Notes: generated by a model not told the origin, from the sequence alone. 64,000 nt of DNA from Rhopalosiphum padi (GCF_020882245.1 NC_083597.1:71898152-71962151); one strand, 5' to 3'; numbered from the stretch's first letter, positions 29,771 to 42,400 are shown. Translations and numbers: made by a program.

Positions 29771-31507
29771 TTATCGTATATACTGCCCTAAATAAACTTC
29801 ACATTTAGGGCATTTATGTTCAACATTTAAACATTGATCCATACAAAATGGTATTAAACATGGACCCCAGAAACATCTGAAAAACGAAAAGCAATAAAAT
29901 TATTTTTTGTAATAATTTAAATAAATAGTAAGAACACTAAGAACTTAAATTAACCTAAAAAACTTAAGGATTTACTATGTTTTTAGAAGAATTTATATAT
30001 AAACAAAAAATTATGAAATAATAAGTATTAAATACTATAGAATATTTAGGTGTAGTAACATCACCTGATATCCTTTAAAATATTAATTATTAATTTTATT
30101 CAAAATGTTATAAACATAATACAAATACAAACACCAACTGTGATAATTATTTTTGTTTAAAAAATAATTAAAAATATAGTTTACTATTTGAAAATTGCAA
30201 GTTGGAAGAGGAGAAATGTAGAATTATTTGTGGTTAAGACAGGCATAACTAGGGGTTGGGGAGTTTGGGTGAACTTTAACCCTCCACCATAATTTTTGGG
30301 TAATTGCATGTGCGATGTGCCTATAAACATATTAATATTAACTTTATTTTTGCCCATAATGTAAAAAAATTTAGTGTTTAATACAAATTAATAATAATTC
30401 AAGAGTCAGTTGTAAACACCAATAGAAACAATAAATAATAAACTAATTAAAAAAAAAATATGCTATTAAATATTTTTAGGAAACCAGTCCCCCTTCTAAC
30501 TTAAAGGACTAGTTACGCTCATGGGTTAAGAGAAGGTTACACTTATACTTGCATGTGTTTTCCGGTCTTATAAAAAAATACAATATAGAAAATGCTGCAT
30601 TTAAATAATTAATTTTAGTGTAATTGTTAACATCAGATTGAGTTGATTTTTGGAAAATGTACAATGCTCAAAACTTGCTTTAATTAACATAAAAATAAAA
30701 GCCTAAATGGATCCTTGGACGATATTCTTATCTTTAAATTTGATAAAAAGGCCAATTTTCTCTATTGTTAAAACTGACAAGAGTAAAATGGTTTATTCTG
30801 AAGTACAATTTGGTATGTTGTGTATTGTAAGACAGGGATGACACAGTGGGTACAAGCCTGGGCGCCCGGATCAAGTATTTAAACACACCTAGGCAAACTT
30901 GAGTTTTACTACCCCCTACACATAAATACTACATCAAATCTATAACATAAAAATGTTAAATGCCTGCTCTGAAAAATACTGCCCTAGACGTGGGCCTATG
31001 TCGCCTACTCCTTTAGCCAGGCTTGAGTGGGTATGTCTTCCAAGTTTCAATAAATAAAATAAATATGAATACAATTTAAAGATTTTGACTTAATCATATT
31101 AAAGGAATTAACTTGTATGTTTAGTGCATTTTAATCTAGTTCAAAATTATAAAAATATTTAATTAACTTGCGTATTACCCAAACACACAACACAATAAAC
31201 TGCTTATATAAGCCATTGTACTCGGTTTCTTATTTATTTTTGTAGTTATCTCTTTCCGACAATTGGAGCAGACCATTCGGGTACTGTGGGGGCCAACAGG
31301 AACAACAGTAGTAATAAGTTCATATGGTGCTTTTACAACTACATCAAATAATAAAAGTTCAAAATATTAGAAGAAAAAAAATATGATTGGGAATAATCAC
31401 TTACATTCGGGTTGTGGGGTGTAAGGACTTGCTGGTGAAACACTTGTCTGCTGATTCCATCCATATGGTGCTGTAGGAACAGTACCAGGTGTATATGCTC
31501 CACTCAT
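29771..31507 (-). CDS. LITAF-domain protein copy C
   Basis: The CDS joins exons 31507-31405, 31329-31179 and 29876-29771 on the minus strand (103+151+106 nt, 119 residues), with GT-AG introns and matching phases. The N-terminus is Pro/Ser-rich and contains PTAP, a late-domain motif that in mammalian LITAF binds the ESCRT component TSG101. The LITAF domain has the first knuckle CSNC, the hydrophobic segment AYISSLLCCVFG joined to CFWGPCLIPFC, and the second knuckle HKCPKC. It is likely a peripheral membrane protein of late endosomes. Exon phases and exon 3 length equal those of copy B, so all copies share one ancestor. It is divergently arranged with the CCNB1IP1-like gene. Confidence 0.88.
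30853..31025. mobile_element. hAT-type MITE with perfect 8-bp target duplication
   Basis: The termini CAAGCCTGG and CCAGGCTTG are exact inverted repeats. AGTGGGTA stands directly outside both ends (30845-30852 and 31026-31033). At 173 bp with no coding capacity it is a MITE, and the 8-bp duplication fits hAT. It lies in the second intron of LITAF copy C. Confidence 0.75.
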
Positions 31508-32368
31508 GATTCTATAAATACCAATTAAGTATGTTATACAAAATAAATTACTAACAGAATATTAAGTATGTAATTTTAAAATACATCAAATACACTTTAA
31601 AACAAAACACAGCTAATAGATTTCCATTTTGGGCATTAAGGTCAAACACGACGGGATATTAGAGCAATTTTATAGGCCAAACGATTTTGAACACTTTCTA
31701 TTAATGTAATATGAAATATTTATAAAAATATTCCGTAATTACAGAATTAAAATACTGTACCTGCACGTATTCTATAATTCAATAATTTATATACAAAATA
31801 AATTTAGTAATAGGAGTCGGACACTTTGTTGTTGTATAAACATAAAATAAATTATAATAACTAATTCGAGTAATTTTACATTTACATTCACAATATACAC
31901 CTAATCATATTATATTATTATTATAATGATAAAAATATATATTCAAGGCACGTTCATGGAAACATATACATAATGACTATTTCTTCCAATGTTTGTAATA
32001 ATTTAAAATTTACAGTTCTTTCTTGTTGTATACTCAATACTCATTATATTCGTATGTGCCATGTGGTATGTCTTTACTCTTTAGTATTTACGCTACAATA
32101 ATTTTAACACGTCTTACTTCGTAAATTCTTACTTATAAGTTAAACTTATAGTTTAAGAATTAACTTACATATTACAAACTACTGATATTATTCTTTACGT
32201 ATTACACTAGCTACTGCCGTTTGCCATAGTCCTTAAAATCTACTCGTCGTACAGATGGGACTTTTGAGACTTTCAAAGTCCACACTGTGGAACTATGGTA
32301 GTCGTCGGTAGACAATATTGAAGTATATAATATTACGATTTTTGAAAAGATCGAATTACAATTTTAAA
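31508..32368. promoter_or_regulatory. Divergent intergenic region LITAF-C / CCNB1IP1
   Basis: 861 bp separates the two start codons, which point away from each other. No 5' UTR exon or motif could be assigned with confidence. It may hold both promoters. Confidence 0.4.
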
Positions 32369-35055
32369 ATGTGCGAAATAAATTTAGTCTGTAATTATAA
32401 AAAATGTCGTAAGACTTTAAACACATTTGCATGGGTAACGAGTTGTTCACATATATTTTGCGACAACGATGGCAGCCGAACATTTAATCGTGAAAAAAAA
32501 TGCCCTTGCTGTGATGAAATTCTTAATAGACGTTTGGACATAGTTCAGGTTAACTTAAATCCAGACGAATCTTTTAAGTCTGTACGTATTTTAAGTATAA
32601 TATAGCCAGTATATATACTAATAATATTATAATATTAAAGTTAAAAAATGTTTATTTAAGTAACGTTAAAGTTTCTGTATTATTTCATTTTACATTATAG
32701 ATGATACTATGTGGTTTAAGACCAGAAATTGTAATGGATATATCGTTACGAGCAGTGTCTTTTTGGAATTACCAAATGACCCAAGAAAAAATCATTCAGA
32801 CTAGTGATATGAAAAGACTTCGAGCTAAATTTGAACAGGTTAAAATCAATATAGAAACCATGGAGTATCAATTTCAAAAGCATATTTTAATTGAAACAAA
32901 AAAATCTGAGTGCAAGTATACTTTTATGAATAAATGACAAACTATATGAAAATGCTTATTTATAACTAATTTATAATTAAACTTACAGCAGCTATGAAAG
33001 ATGCTGAGTTACAAAGACGTAAAACCCAAGAAATAGAAGAGAAATTGATCGAAAAGAATAGAATCTTACATAAAGTTCAGGTAATAATAAAATAATATTA
33101 ATAGAACACAACAATATGCACATTAAAATTTAATGTTTGTACAATTTTAGTTTTATTAAATACCAAAATTTTAAAATAGCAATTATAGACATATTTGTAG
33201 ATACCTTGTATTTTAAGAATATCTGATACTTCTGTTCATAATTATAATGTTTGTACTTTTTTTTTTTTTTATAAAATATAAATTACATTATTTATTATTA
33301 TTAACTCTAAATAAACAGTATACCTGGTGCTTTCATTATATTAGAGATTTCATTCCACAATTTTTCTTGAACATCTCTATTGCTATGCTGTTTGTCTTTA
33401 TAATTATAAATTGATGGCCTTTGTTGAACAAGTATTATTAGTTTTTCTAAATCAAAATTGTCAGAAGCCATTGTAACTCAAATATCTGAATAAAATTTGA
33501 GACATTATCAATATAAAATTAAAACAATCTAACATTCATAATAAAACAAAAAATAAATGTTTTTTTTTTATATATATATAAAAAGGTTAATACCTACTCT
33601 ATTTACATAATAATATAAAAAAAAATTAATTAATTAAAAATGAATATAAATAATATATATTACATAGTTTAATAAAACATTAATTTGTTTATAATACAAT
33701 ATAAACTCTGGAATATCAAAAATAATACACACATATCAACAACTAAAAAGAAAGAATTCTAAAAATAAGTAAATATATAAATGTATAATTACCTCTAGGT
33801 TTATAGATAATTATAACGATAAGTATAACTATAAACGACAAAAAAAAATTATAAATTTGACTAAAAAATATAAATTTATGTTATTATCCAGTGACATAGG
33901 TACTACGTTATATGTACTTTTTCGACGATTGCTGGTATCCAAACAGTTTGGACTGATGAAAATTATTTTGTTTTGACTAATAGATTAGAACATGTTCTAT
34001 TTGGATAAAACACGATTCGTCATGACTAAAGTTGACTGAAGAGCAAAAATGTTTTGTTTTGACTATGACTTATCAGTGTGAACGTATTCACTGAAATACG
34101 TGTATTCTATTTTTAATTAGTCATAATAAAGCTGCCTCAGTCTGCTTTAAGCAGTTTTGCTTTACTAGTGTGCGGTCACCCATAGTGTCATAAATCATAA
34201 TAAAATATTATGAAGCATAAAAATGATTATATTATTGAAAATTAATATAGTTTTACATCTTAACATTAGTTTGATTGCCTTTATGGCTTTATTATAAAAT
34301 CTATTCTCTTTATTATCAGATTAAGGGTTATTATGGTTTCTCTTGATTTGTGTTTTCTTGGTGTATAGAGAATAATAATATATACGAGTATAATTTTACA
34401 TTTTAAAGTGCCACAAATTATCCAAAATCTTGTAAGATACTAATTTGCTATATAATAGATATTAAATATTCCCATTTCACATTAATTATTTACATATATT
34501 TATAATAAAGAAAGAATCGAATTTTATTTTAGAAAAAAATATAAATTGAACTTCTTATTCAACAGGTTGCTTATTGTCACACAATATTTTGTCAGAAATT
34601 CTGTGTTTGGTTATAACAAGTTATAAGTGTTAATATAATTTATAGGATTTAACGGAAACAATTATACATTTAAATTTAGTAATAAGTTATAGACAATTGT
34701 ATATATATATCTTTAAATATAGTAGTATGGTTTAACATATAAAATATAGTATTAGATAAACATTATGATTAAAAGAAGCAAATTGAATACCTATTAAATA
34801 ATGGGAATGAAAAATGAAAATATTAGTTTAATATGGAATTATTTTTAAAATTTTAGTCCAAGTATGAGTCTCTCAAACTTCAACTTATTTCTAATACAAT
34901 AAAATCAACAAAAACAGAACAAATTCCCATGGCTCAACTTCAGCCTAAAACATTTGAAGGTCAAACTGGTCAGTGCATCAACAATATTATTTTTTTACTT
35001 GAATTAATATTTATTTTATTTCACAGAATTTATATTTGCACCAAATATTGATTAA
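32369..35055 (+). CDS. CCNB1IP1: CCNB1IP1/HEI10-like meiotic RING-finger E3 ligase
   Basis: Exons 32369-32581, 32701-32911, 32989-33080, 34857-34968 and 35027-35055 give 218 residues. The N-terminus has the family's RING-like finger: LVCNYKKC, then WVTSCSHIFC and CPCC. GLRPEIVMDISLRAVSFWNY follows, nearly identical to the vertebrate protein, then a coiled coil (residues about 85-170) and the short tail EFIFAPNID. In animals and plants this family (HEI10, ZHP-3, Vilya/Narya/Nenya) marks crossover sites in meiosis; ubiquitin or SUMO ligase activity is assumed. Intron 2 works in frame only with a GC donor (GCAAGT at 32912). Exons 4-5 are less certain than 1-3. It is shorter than the human protein (277). 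Confidence 0.85.
33324..33471 (-). CDS. MADF-domain first exon, antisense in CCNB1IP1 intron 3
   Basis: The minus strand has ATG followed by 49 codons and a GTATAC donor. The product runs MASDNFDLEKLIILVQQRPS and then IYNYKDKQHSN, followed by LWNEISNIMKAP. This is the first half of a MADF (Myb/SANT-like) DNA-binding domain, with the usual LVxxRPxIY and Trp-Asn-Glu-Ile spacing. The rest of the domain (Trp-Lys-x-Leu-Arg) was not found downstream. It may be a stray exon, or part of a PIF/Harbinger element, whose accessory proteins often have such domains. Confidence 0.55.
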
Positions 35056-35111
35056 GTCAAATGCATATATCTATTTATACTAAGCTAGAAGAAAATACAA
35101 AACAAGATGTT

Positions 35112-35117
35112 AATAAA
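35112..35117 (+). terminator. Polyadenylation signal of CCNB1IP1-like gene
   Basis: AATAAA stands 57 nt after the stop codon and before the COQ4 stop on the opposite strand. Confidence 0.55.
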
Positions 35118-35141
35118 ACTACTTACACATAGCAACAGTTT

Positions 35142-36273
35142 TTATTTTAAATTAATTATTTCTAAAGGTTTTATATTTAATTCTTTATGTAGTTCTTCTA
35201 TTGGTTGTTCCCATCTTTTTTCAAAATAAATATTTAACATGAAATTACTGTTTAGTCCTGTTTGAATGGCCCATGGTAAATAATGTTGAACATACTGTTC
35301 TCTTTGCCTAAAAATAATATAAGCTGGTGCTAAAAAAATTAAAGTAAATGTATATAAAATTATAAAAGTTTACTTTGGTTTAAGTCGTATAGCTCCAAAA
35401 AGACCTCCACTCAAAGTCATTGGTAACTTAGTTTGAAATGCTTCAATCCATTTTACTGTTACTTCTCCTAAATAATATAAATATACACAATACTTTTATA
35501 TTTAATAAATAATAAATTAATATAAAAACAATAAATTACCTAACATATTTGTAGGCATTCCCAACACTGTATGAAATAAATCATGTACTTCTCTATATCT
35601 CTGCATCACATATGCTAATTGAACATCATCAACAAATTGTACTGATCCTCGGGAGTCTGGAGTTACTTTCTAAACAATAATGAAACATTTTTTTTGTTTA
35701 ACATTTCATTGGTAGAATGTTAAAAATATAGATAATTACATTATGATTTAAAAATTGAAAGTAAGCATATCCGAGAGTATTTTCTGGCATACATTTTAAC
35801 TTATCAAGATCAACTGTTGAAGTGTTAATTCGTGGCTGTAATCTACAAAAAATATTATTTCATGTAATTACCTATATGTAATAAGACATACAAAATAGTA
35901 ATATCCAAATAATTTAAAAAAATTTATACTATATACTGTAATATTTCGTTGCCTTCAGGATTAGAAATCATTTTATCTCTCATATACTTCAACGCAAATG
36001 TTCCAGTTGTTTCTCCCATAGTGGCAATCATATCTAAAATACAGTATATAGTTGAAAAAATCCTATATATATAATAAAATTAGTAATTTTCTTATTGAAA
36101 TTGAAAGTATTACCTGCTCTTTGAGGATCAAACAATGAAACAGTAGCAGAACCGACTGATAATAATAACTTTTGGAACGGTGTGGTGGATATATGATTTT
36201 CATTATATTGAGTTACAAAATCAGACATATGTCGATACATTCGGTTATTTGATACAATCATTTTTTTTAACAT
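35142..36273 (-). CDS. COQ4: COQ4, ubiquinone biosynthesis protein, mitochondrial
   Basis: Six exons on the minus strand (36273-36114, 36033-35937, 35842-35740, 35669-35540, 35467-35374, 35307-35142) give 249 residues with all phases consistent. COQ4 scaffolds the coenzyme Q synthesis complex on the matrix side of the inner mitochondrial membrane and acts in oxidative decarboxylation of the ring. Family landmarks are TTPFQKLLLSVGSA, ATMGETTG, DPEGN-like NPEGNEILQ, and the metal-binding motif H149-D150-x2-H153-x11-E165. The C-terminus ALxLY-like MLNIYFEKRWEQPIEEL also matches. The length is near that of human COQ4 (265); the N-terminal targeting region is short. The gene lies tail-to-tail with the CCNB1IP1-like gene with 86 bp between stops. 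Confidence 0.95.
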
Positions 36274-36890
36274 TTTGAATACTATGATTTTTTGAAAAAT
36301 ATGTTATAAATTATAATATTGATTTTATCTGTTGTAACTAATAATATTATAATTATTATCTAAAAGACGACGAATTTCTTAGTGTTCAATTAAAATAATA
36401 CTTTAATAAATCATTGATTATGAATTTACGATATGATATTATAATTTATCACCATTCACACTGTTTTTTAACTTTTAATTGACTATCAATTGACGGTTAC
36501 TGGTGAAAAGTATTGTTATTATCAAATCTGGATTCTGTGATTATGAACGATTGAATTTTTAAGTAATATAGAGGTCTAATTTTGAATTTTGATACTATTT
36601 ACTATTTAGTATTTAGGTAGTAAACAACTATAATACTATATAATATGACCAAAAAATGAAAATATTAAACAAAGTAATGGTTAAAAAATTTAAATAAAGA
36701 TTAAGGAATACTAAACTACGATAAGAGTGCGCATATTTTTAAGGGACAGTATAGGCAATTAACCACAATTTCGAGCGGATCGTCACATGTAAACATATGA
36801 AATAAAAATTATTATGATATATAATTGTTTAAAAAATATATAATGTATTAATCTATAACATTTATTTTTTTCATCTATATCAGAGAAGGG

Positions 36891-37401
36891 CAACTCTGAA
36901 TTCAAAGTAACTAAGATGGCTAATTTTTAGAACTTTAAAATCTAGCAGTCCAGACAGTATAAAAAGCTAAAACAAGTTAATAGTCCATAGGCGCAATTTC
37001 AATAAAAAAACTGAGGGTACTTAAGCTCTTCATTTTCCGGAAATAGCGTTGAATAGCTACTGATTGTTATATCATAAAAAAGTATTTGAAGGTGCTACTT
37101 TTAAAATTGAGGGTGCATTAGCACCATTAACTACATTAACCCATTAAGCGCCCCCCTATTTGCGTCTATATGGTTAATACAAATAATACAATTATTACAA
37201 ATCAAATTTTACAATAAACATTTACTTTTTATAATTATTTATTTATATTTAGAATTTTAAAACATGTTTACATGCTTAACAAATATAATAAAATAAAATA
37301 GGTACAGATAAACTCTAAAATTGTACAAAGTAATTTGAAGTATACCATGGGCCAAATAAAAAAAAATACGAGGGCCGTTGGTTGCCCATCTCTATTCTCT
37401 G
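36891..37401. mobile_element. Probable hAT-like element, composite
   Basis: The left end CAGAGAAGGGCAAC and the reverse-complemented right end CAGAGAATAGAGATGGGCAA share CAGAGAA and GGGCAA. Inside (about 36990-37165) lies another repeat that starts gcgcaatttcaat and contains the hairpin GGTGCATTAGCACC. No target duplication was recognised, so the limits are approximate. Confidence 0.4.
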
Positions 37402-37448
37402 ATATACATACGATTTATATTTCATAATTTCATCTATATTATATTCAC

Positions 37449-37693
37449 CAGCGGTTCTCAACCTTTTGACGTTCTATACCATCGGTTAGAACACATTTGA
37501 TAATTTTCAAGTTTCACTTAACCATAATTTAAGATATCTTAAGACGTGCACTTAACTGAGTAAACTCTGTTAGTGCTTATAAAAAAATATGTCGGTTATG
37601 CATGGAGTGTAACTACGTGGAACTACATAAGTTTTTTTTTTCACTTACCTATTACCTTTGAGCTTTTTGCATACCAAACGTTGAGAAACGCTG
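37449..37693. mobile_element. hAT MITE (CAGCGGTTCTCAA termini)
   Basis: The left end CAGCGGTTCTCAAC and the reverse-complemented right end CAGCGTTTCTCAAC match at 13 of 14. The flanks atattcac and atatacac match at 7 of 8, as expected of an aged 8-bp hAT duplication. These termini are a classic hAT signature. There is no transposase inside the 245 bp. Confidence 0.75.
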
Positions 37694-39465
37694 ATATACA
37701 CAATAATGCACAAAGCAGTATGGGGTATGCAGAACTAAAAAACGAATGCACGTAACGAGTATATTGGCTATAAACAGTATTGAGCATACTTCATACCATC
37801 ATTTTACAACTTTTTTAGTCTCATGATCCCCAAAAAAAGATATAAAATAATATGGTCAATCATTTCGCGACCACCCCCCCCCCCTTCTGGCACTCCCTAA
37901 CTATATTGAGTAGGTATAATGGTAGGAAAAAAATCTAGGGGGAAAACAACTACAAATTAGAATATTTTAATTTTTGCTGTTCCCCATTAAGTATGAATTT
38001 GAACAATAAAAGTATCATATCGTATAATTTAAACGAAATATTATAAAATGTGTTATATAATATATTATTAATTATTATAATTATAATAGCTGTAATATTA
38101 TATCCGACTTTCTTCGACTTTCTTTGAAAAAATTATTATAAAATACTGTCGGTAATCGGTATAGAATTTCGATTCGTTTAAATTCTAAATATTTGAAAAT
38201 TATTTTAATTAAAAAAATGTTTAATTATGTTCATACGTTTGATAATTGTATGAGTCATAAGGTTCAAAAGTTTTATATAAAGCTCCATATTAATTTTTAT
38301 TTACAAGAATTACAAAAAAATTAGTTGAAGAAATTAGATATTCACATGTAAAATATATAGTGATTACTCATCAAATGATATTTTGTTTTTTATTCTAATT
38401 AAAAAGTTTTGATTGTATAAGTACTTGAAACATTACACATTAATATTTTATACTATTACTAAAATTATAATTTTTTATTATACTATTTATACTCAATGAA
38501 ATTTCCAATAAAATTAGAATAATTTTAAGGAATTTAAATTATTTATAGGCATTTGAAAATAATTTTTAAAATTTTTTATATATAATTTATGACAGAATAT
38601 TTTATGCTCAGTTTAAAGCTTAACAAATGACAATGTAATACAAATTTTATCATAAGTTTTTTTATTGCCAATTTGCATTTTAATAAATATTGAAATTACA
38701 TAATATGTGTTTTTTTTAAATATACCTAGGTAGATTTGAATTTCAAATTTTGATAAAATTGAATATTAAACATAACAACAATTTTTCTTATTTTAGTTAA
38801 AAAATATTATTTGTAGGAACCAAAGCGTATTCATTAAGATAGAAAAAAAAAAATCATGAATTTTAAAAATTTTTCTACGAACATACGTCGCGGTAAATCT
38901 ATTCTGTGGTATTGTTGAATTGAATATAATATGGGACTATGGGAGTATGCGAGTATGCGACATCCGTATCAAGTATCAACATCAGCGTATCTCATCTGTT
39001 ATTCTGGTAATTGATAAAAATGATAAACGGCATAATGACGTCATGGACAGTGAGAAATGTTTCCTGCTATGATTCGTGACCTCATCCACATTTTTGTTTA
39101 GATCCATACCGAATTGTTGATATTATCAACGAGTTGTTATCGTCTTGACATAATTGGTTGAAAATTATTGTTTACTTCTTCTTTCAAATTCTATATATTG
39201 TAATATTCTATTATTCTGTGGCCTAATACATTAATTAATAACAATAAATATTAATTTGTTGTAGACGTTGTTGTCATATTTTGTTTATCCATTTGGTAGT
39301 ATATGCTATATATTTAAATCTCGTGTGTGCTAAGTATTGTTGAGTTTAAATTAAAGTTTATATAATATATTATTGCAATCATAAAAATTTATTCTCAATT
39401 GACATGAAATGTTTATATATTGTATTTTTAACGTATTGTGAACGCCTATTTTAACTAAACTCATT

Positions 39466-42400
39466 ATGTCTGAAAATTCAGAAGATCAAGTAAGGATTTA
39501 TCATTATAAACTATTTTAAATATTATGTTGAGTTTTTGTCAGTTAAAACATTCGTACTCACTTAGTAGTTAATTATTTTATTTGACTAAACTTATAATTT
39601 ATAACTAACAATGCACTATTCTTATATGCACTTATTAAAATAAAACAAGCTATTTTATGCATTAAAATGAAGCATATATCGAATATGGTTACTGTTACAT
39701 AATAAATCAATTAACAATTCTTATTTTATTTAATAACACTTGTACTGTTTTAGAACCCAAGAGATGCTGGTAACATGTGTTTGGAACTGGCTTTGGAAGG
39801 CGAAAGACTGTGTAAAGCAGGAGATTGTCGTTCAGGTGTAGCATTCTTTCAAGCAGCTGTTCAAGCAGGAACTAATGACTTGCGTACTCTTAGCGCCATA
39901 TACAGTCAATTAGGCAATGCTTATTTTTATTTAGCAGATTATCCAAAAGCATTGCATTTTCATAAGCTCGATTTGGCGTTAGCGAGGTATTTATATTTTA
40001 AATTTAATTAATGGTGTTCACAAAAATAATTTAAATTATATACCTATTTACTTTATTCTTGGATTTTTTGCCAATTTATATGAATATTTTATGAAATTAT
40101 AATAAATTGGCTTTAAAATACTGATTTTATTAATATTTTATGTAGAACACTAGGAGATAAGCCCGGTGAAGCCAAATCTAGTGGAAACTTAGGAAATACT
40201 TTGAAAGTAATGGGCAACTTTGACGAAGCTATGATTTGTTGCAAACGTCATTTAGAAATTGCTAGAGAATTGGGTGATAAAGTTAGTATTTAGTAGTTTC
40301 AATTTATACTTTTTTATTTATTTTTTTCCTTAAGTATTTATTTTGTTAAATTTTAAAATTATTTTAATAGTTGAGTGAAGGACGAGCCTTATACAATTTG
40401 GGAAATGTTTATCATGCTAAGGGTAAACATATTGGAAGAGTCGGTCAGCAAGATCCAGGAGAGTTTCCGGAAGAAGTAAAAGTTTGCATTGAACAAGCTG
40501 TTAAATATTATGAGTAATATTTATTTTCTCTTATTTTGTATTATTAGTTTTTACTTATCAGTTATTATGACTACCTATATCATTTTCTGGTAAACTTAAT
40601 ATTTTTATTGTGACTGATTAGTTAACGCTAGGTTATATTATTTGAAGACAATTTTGTAGTTTACAATATAAAATAATAGAAGTAGTGCTGTCCAATTAAA
40701 CTTAAAGCATAAGCCCATAAAGCACATTTTAAATCTTAAAAATCTAGGATTTACCAAATAAGAAAAATTGACTGTTATTTTTTTGTAAAGTGTGATAACC
40801 TTTTATTAACACGTTGACTGCCACATGGCCGCCGGCGGTCATCTGTAATTCTCAAATTTTATGCATTTGTGACCGCCGGCGCCCATAGTTCATCATTACT
40901 ACCACGCCATATGACCGCTGGTGACCATAAATGCATTTGGTTTTATATTATTAACTTTTCTATGGCGCTACAATAATGCACTAAAATAAGGACCGTGACG
41001 TAGCGGGAATTATTACAATTTTTTTTTGATATAATACGTTTTTTTTCAATTTTTTCAAATATTTGGGTATACAAATTTAGATTACATTGAAAAATATTCT
41101 TGGCGTAAAACAAATACCAATTAAATGATCGCCGGCGGTCATGTGGCAGTCAACGTGTTAAAGAGATCATTATGTGGGTCACAAATTAAAATTATACTTA
41201 ATAAATAAATATTTATAGAAATATAAATTATTATAAATTCGAGTTAGGTATCTTGAATAATACATATCTCGAAGAAAATTTTTATCTCCTTTCAACTTCG
41301 AGTTATTCAATTGTATATGATTTAAACTTTGGTTTGTTGAGGCAGACCTATTTATATTATTTTGTATTGTAGATTATTTAAATTGTAAAGTTAAATATTT
41401 AAATAATATGTTTTATTACACAGTGGCTACAATAACAGAATTAGAAGATTTAATAGAAAATGTTATAAGTAATCGCAATAATTAATAAGTATTTTATTTT
41501 GTTTCTAAAGTGTGTCTATTTTAACAGTGTACTTTAATAAAAGACTAAAAGTTCATCAGCAATGAATAATATATACTAATATTACATATTTTTGTAGAGA
41601 AAATTTAAAATTGATGAAAGAACTTAATGATCGCGCAGCTGTTGGTCGAGCATGTGGTAATTTAGGAAATACCTATTATCTCTTAGGTAACTTTAAAGAA
41701 GCTATTCAATATCATGAAGAGGTAATATTTTTTAAAAATTGTTTGTGCATTATTTCATTATCCAATTATTATTTATGTTTAGAGATTGAAAATTGCTCGA
41801 GAATTTGGTGATAAATCAGCTGAGCGAAGAGCTAATAGTAATTTAGGGAATTCTCATGTTTTTCTTGGTGAATTTGAAGAAGCAGCTGATCATTACAAGT
41901 AAAATTTAAAAAAATATAAATATTAAAATAATCATAAATAAGATAAATGGTAACTTTAATATTAAATTAGGAGAACATTGATCCTTGCTCAAGAATTGGA
42001 AGATCGAGCAGTTGAAGCACAAGCATGTTATAGTTTGGGAAATACTTATACATTGCTGAGAGATTATAATACAGCAGTTGATTATCATTTAAGACATTTA
42101 GATATAGCCCAAAAATTACAGGATAGGATTGGTGAAGGTAAAGTATTATCAATGTATAATAATAATAATAATACAGTAAATTCCCCGTTACAGCGAATAC
42201 CAATACAACGAAAAATCCCGTTATAACGAAAGTCATAGAAGTCCTCTGCCGAAAAGCAGGGCTTATAAAGAGCTTATTCGAATTTGCGTTATAACGAAAA
42301 AATATTCGGTCCTCTGGAGTTTATTGTAACGTGATTTTACTGTAATAAAAAAAATAAGAACCCTGTCGCCTGTCCTGGTTTTTCTGACTAAGTTATTTGT

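Larger units (their letters stand above)
36274..39465. other. Intergenic COQ4 / Pins, transposon-rich
   Basis: Two hAT-type elements (36891-37401 and 37449-37693) and a C run near 37878 lie here. From 37900 to 39465 it is AT-rich and should include the Pins promoter and any 5' UTR exon, which I could not place. No other gene was recognised. Confidence 0.5.

Noticed and set aside
34969..35052. Unspliced extension of CCNB1IP1 exon 4 to the stop after GTCAGT
   Set aside because: Possible, but splicing at GTCAGT/CACAG restores a tail (EFIFAPNID) resembling the family; the unspliced tail is hydrophobic intron translation.
41967..42236. Minus-strand frames across Pins exon 7
   Set aside because: Antisense shadows of TPR-coding sequence and intron.
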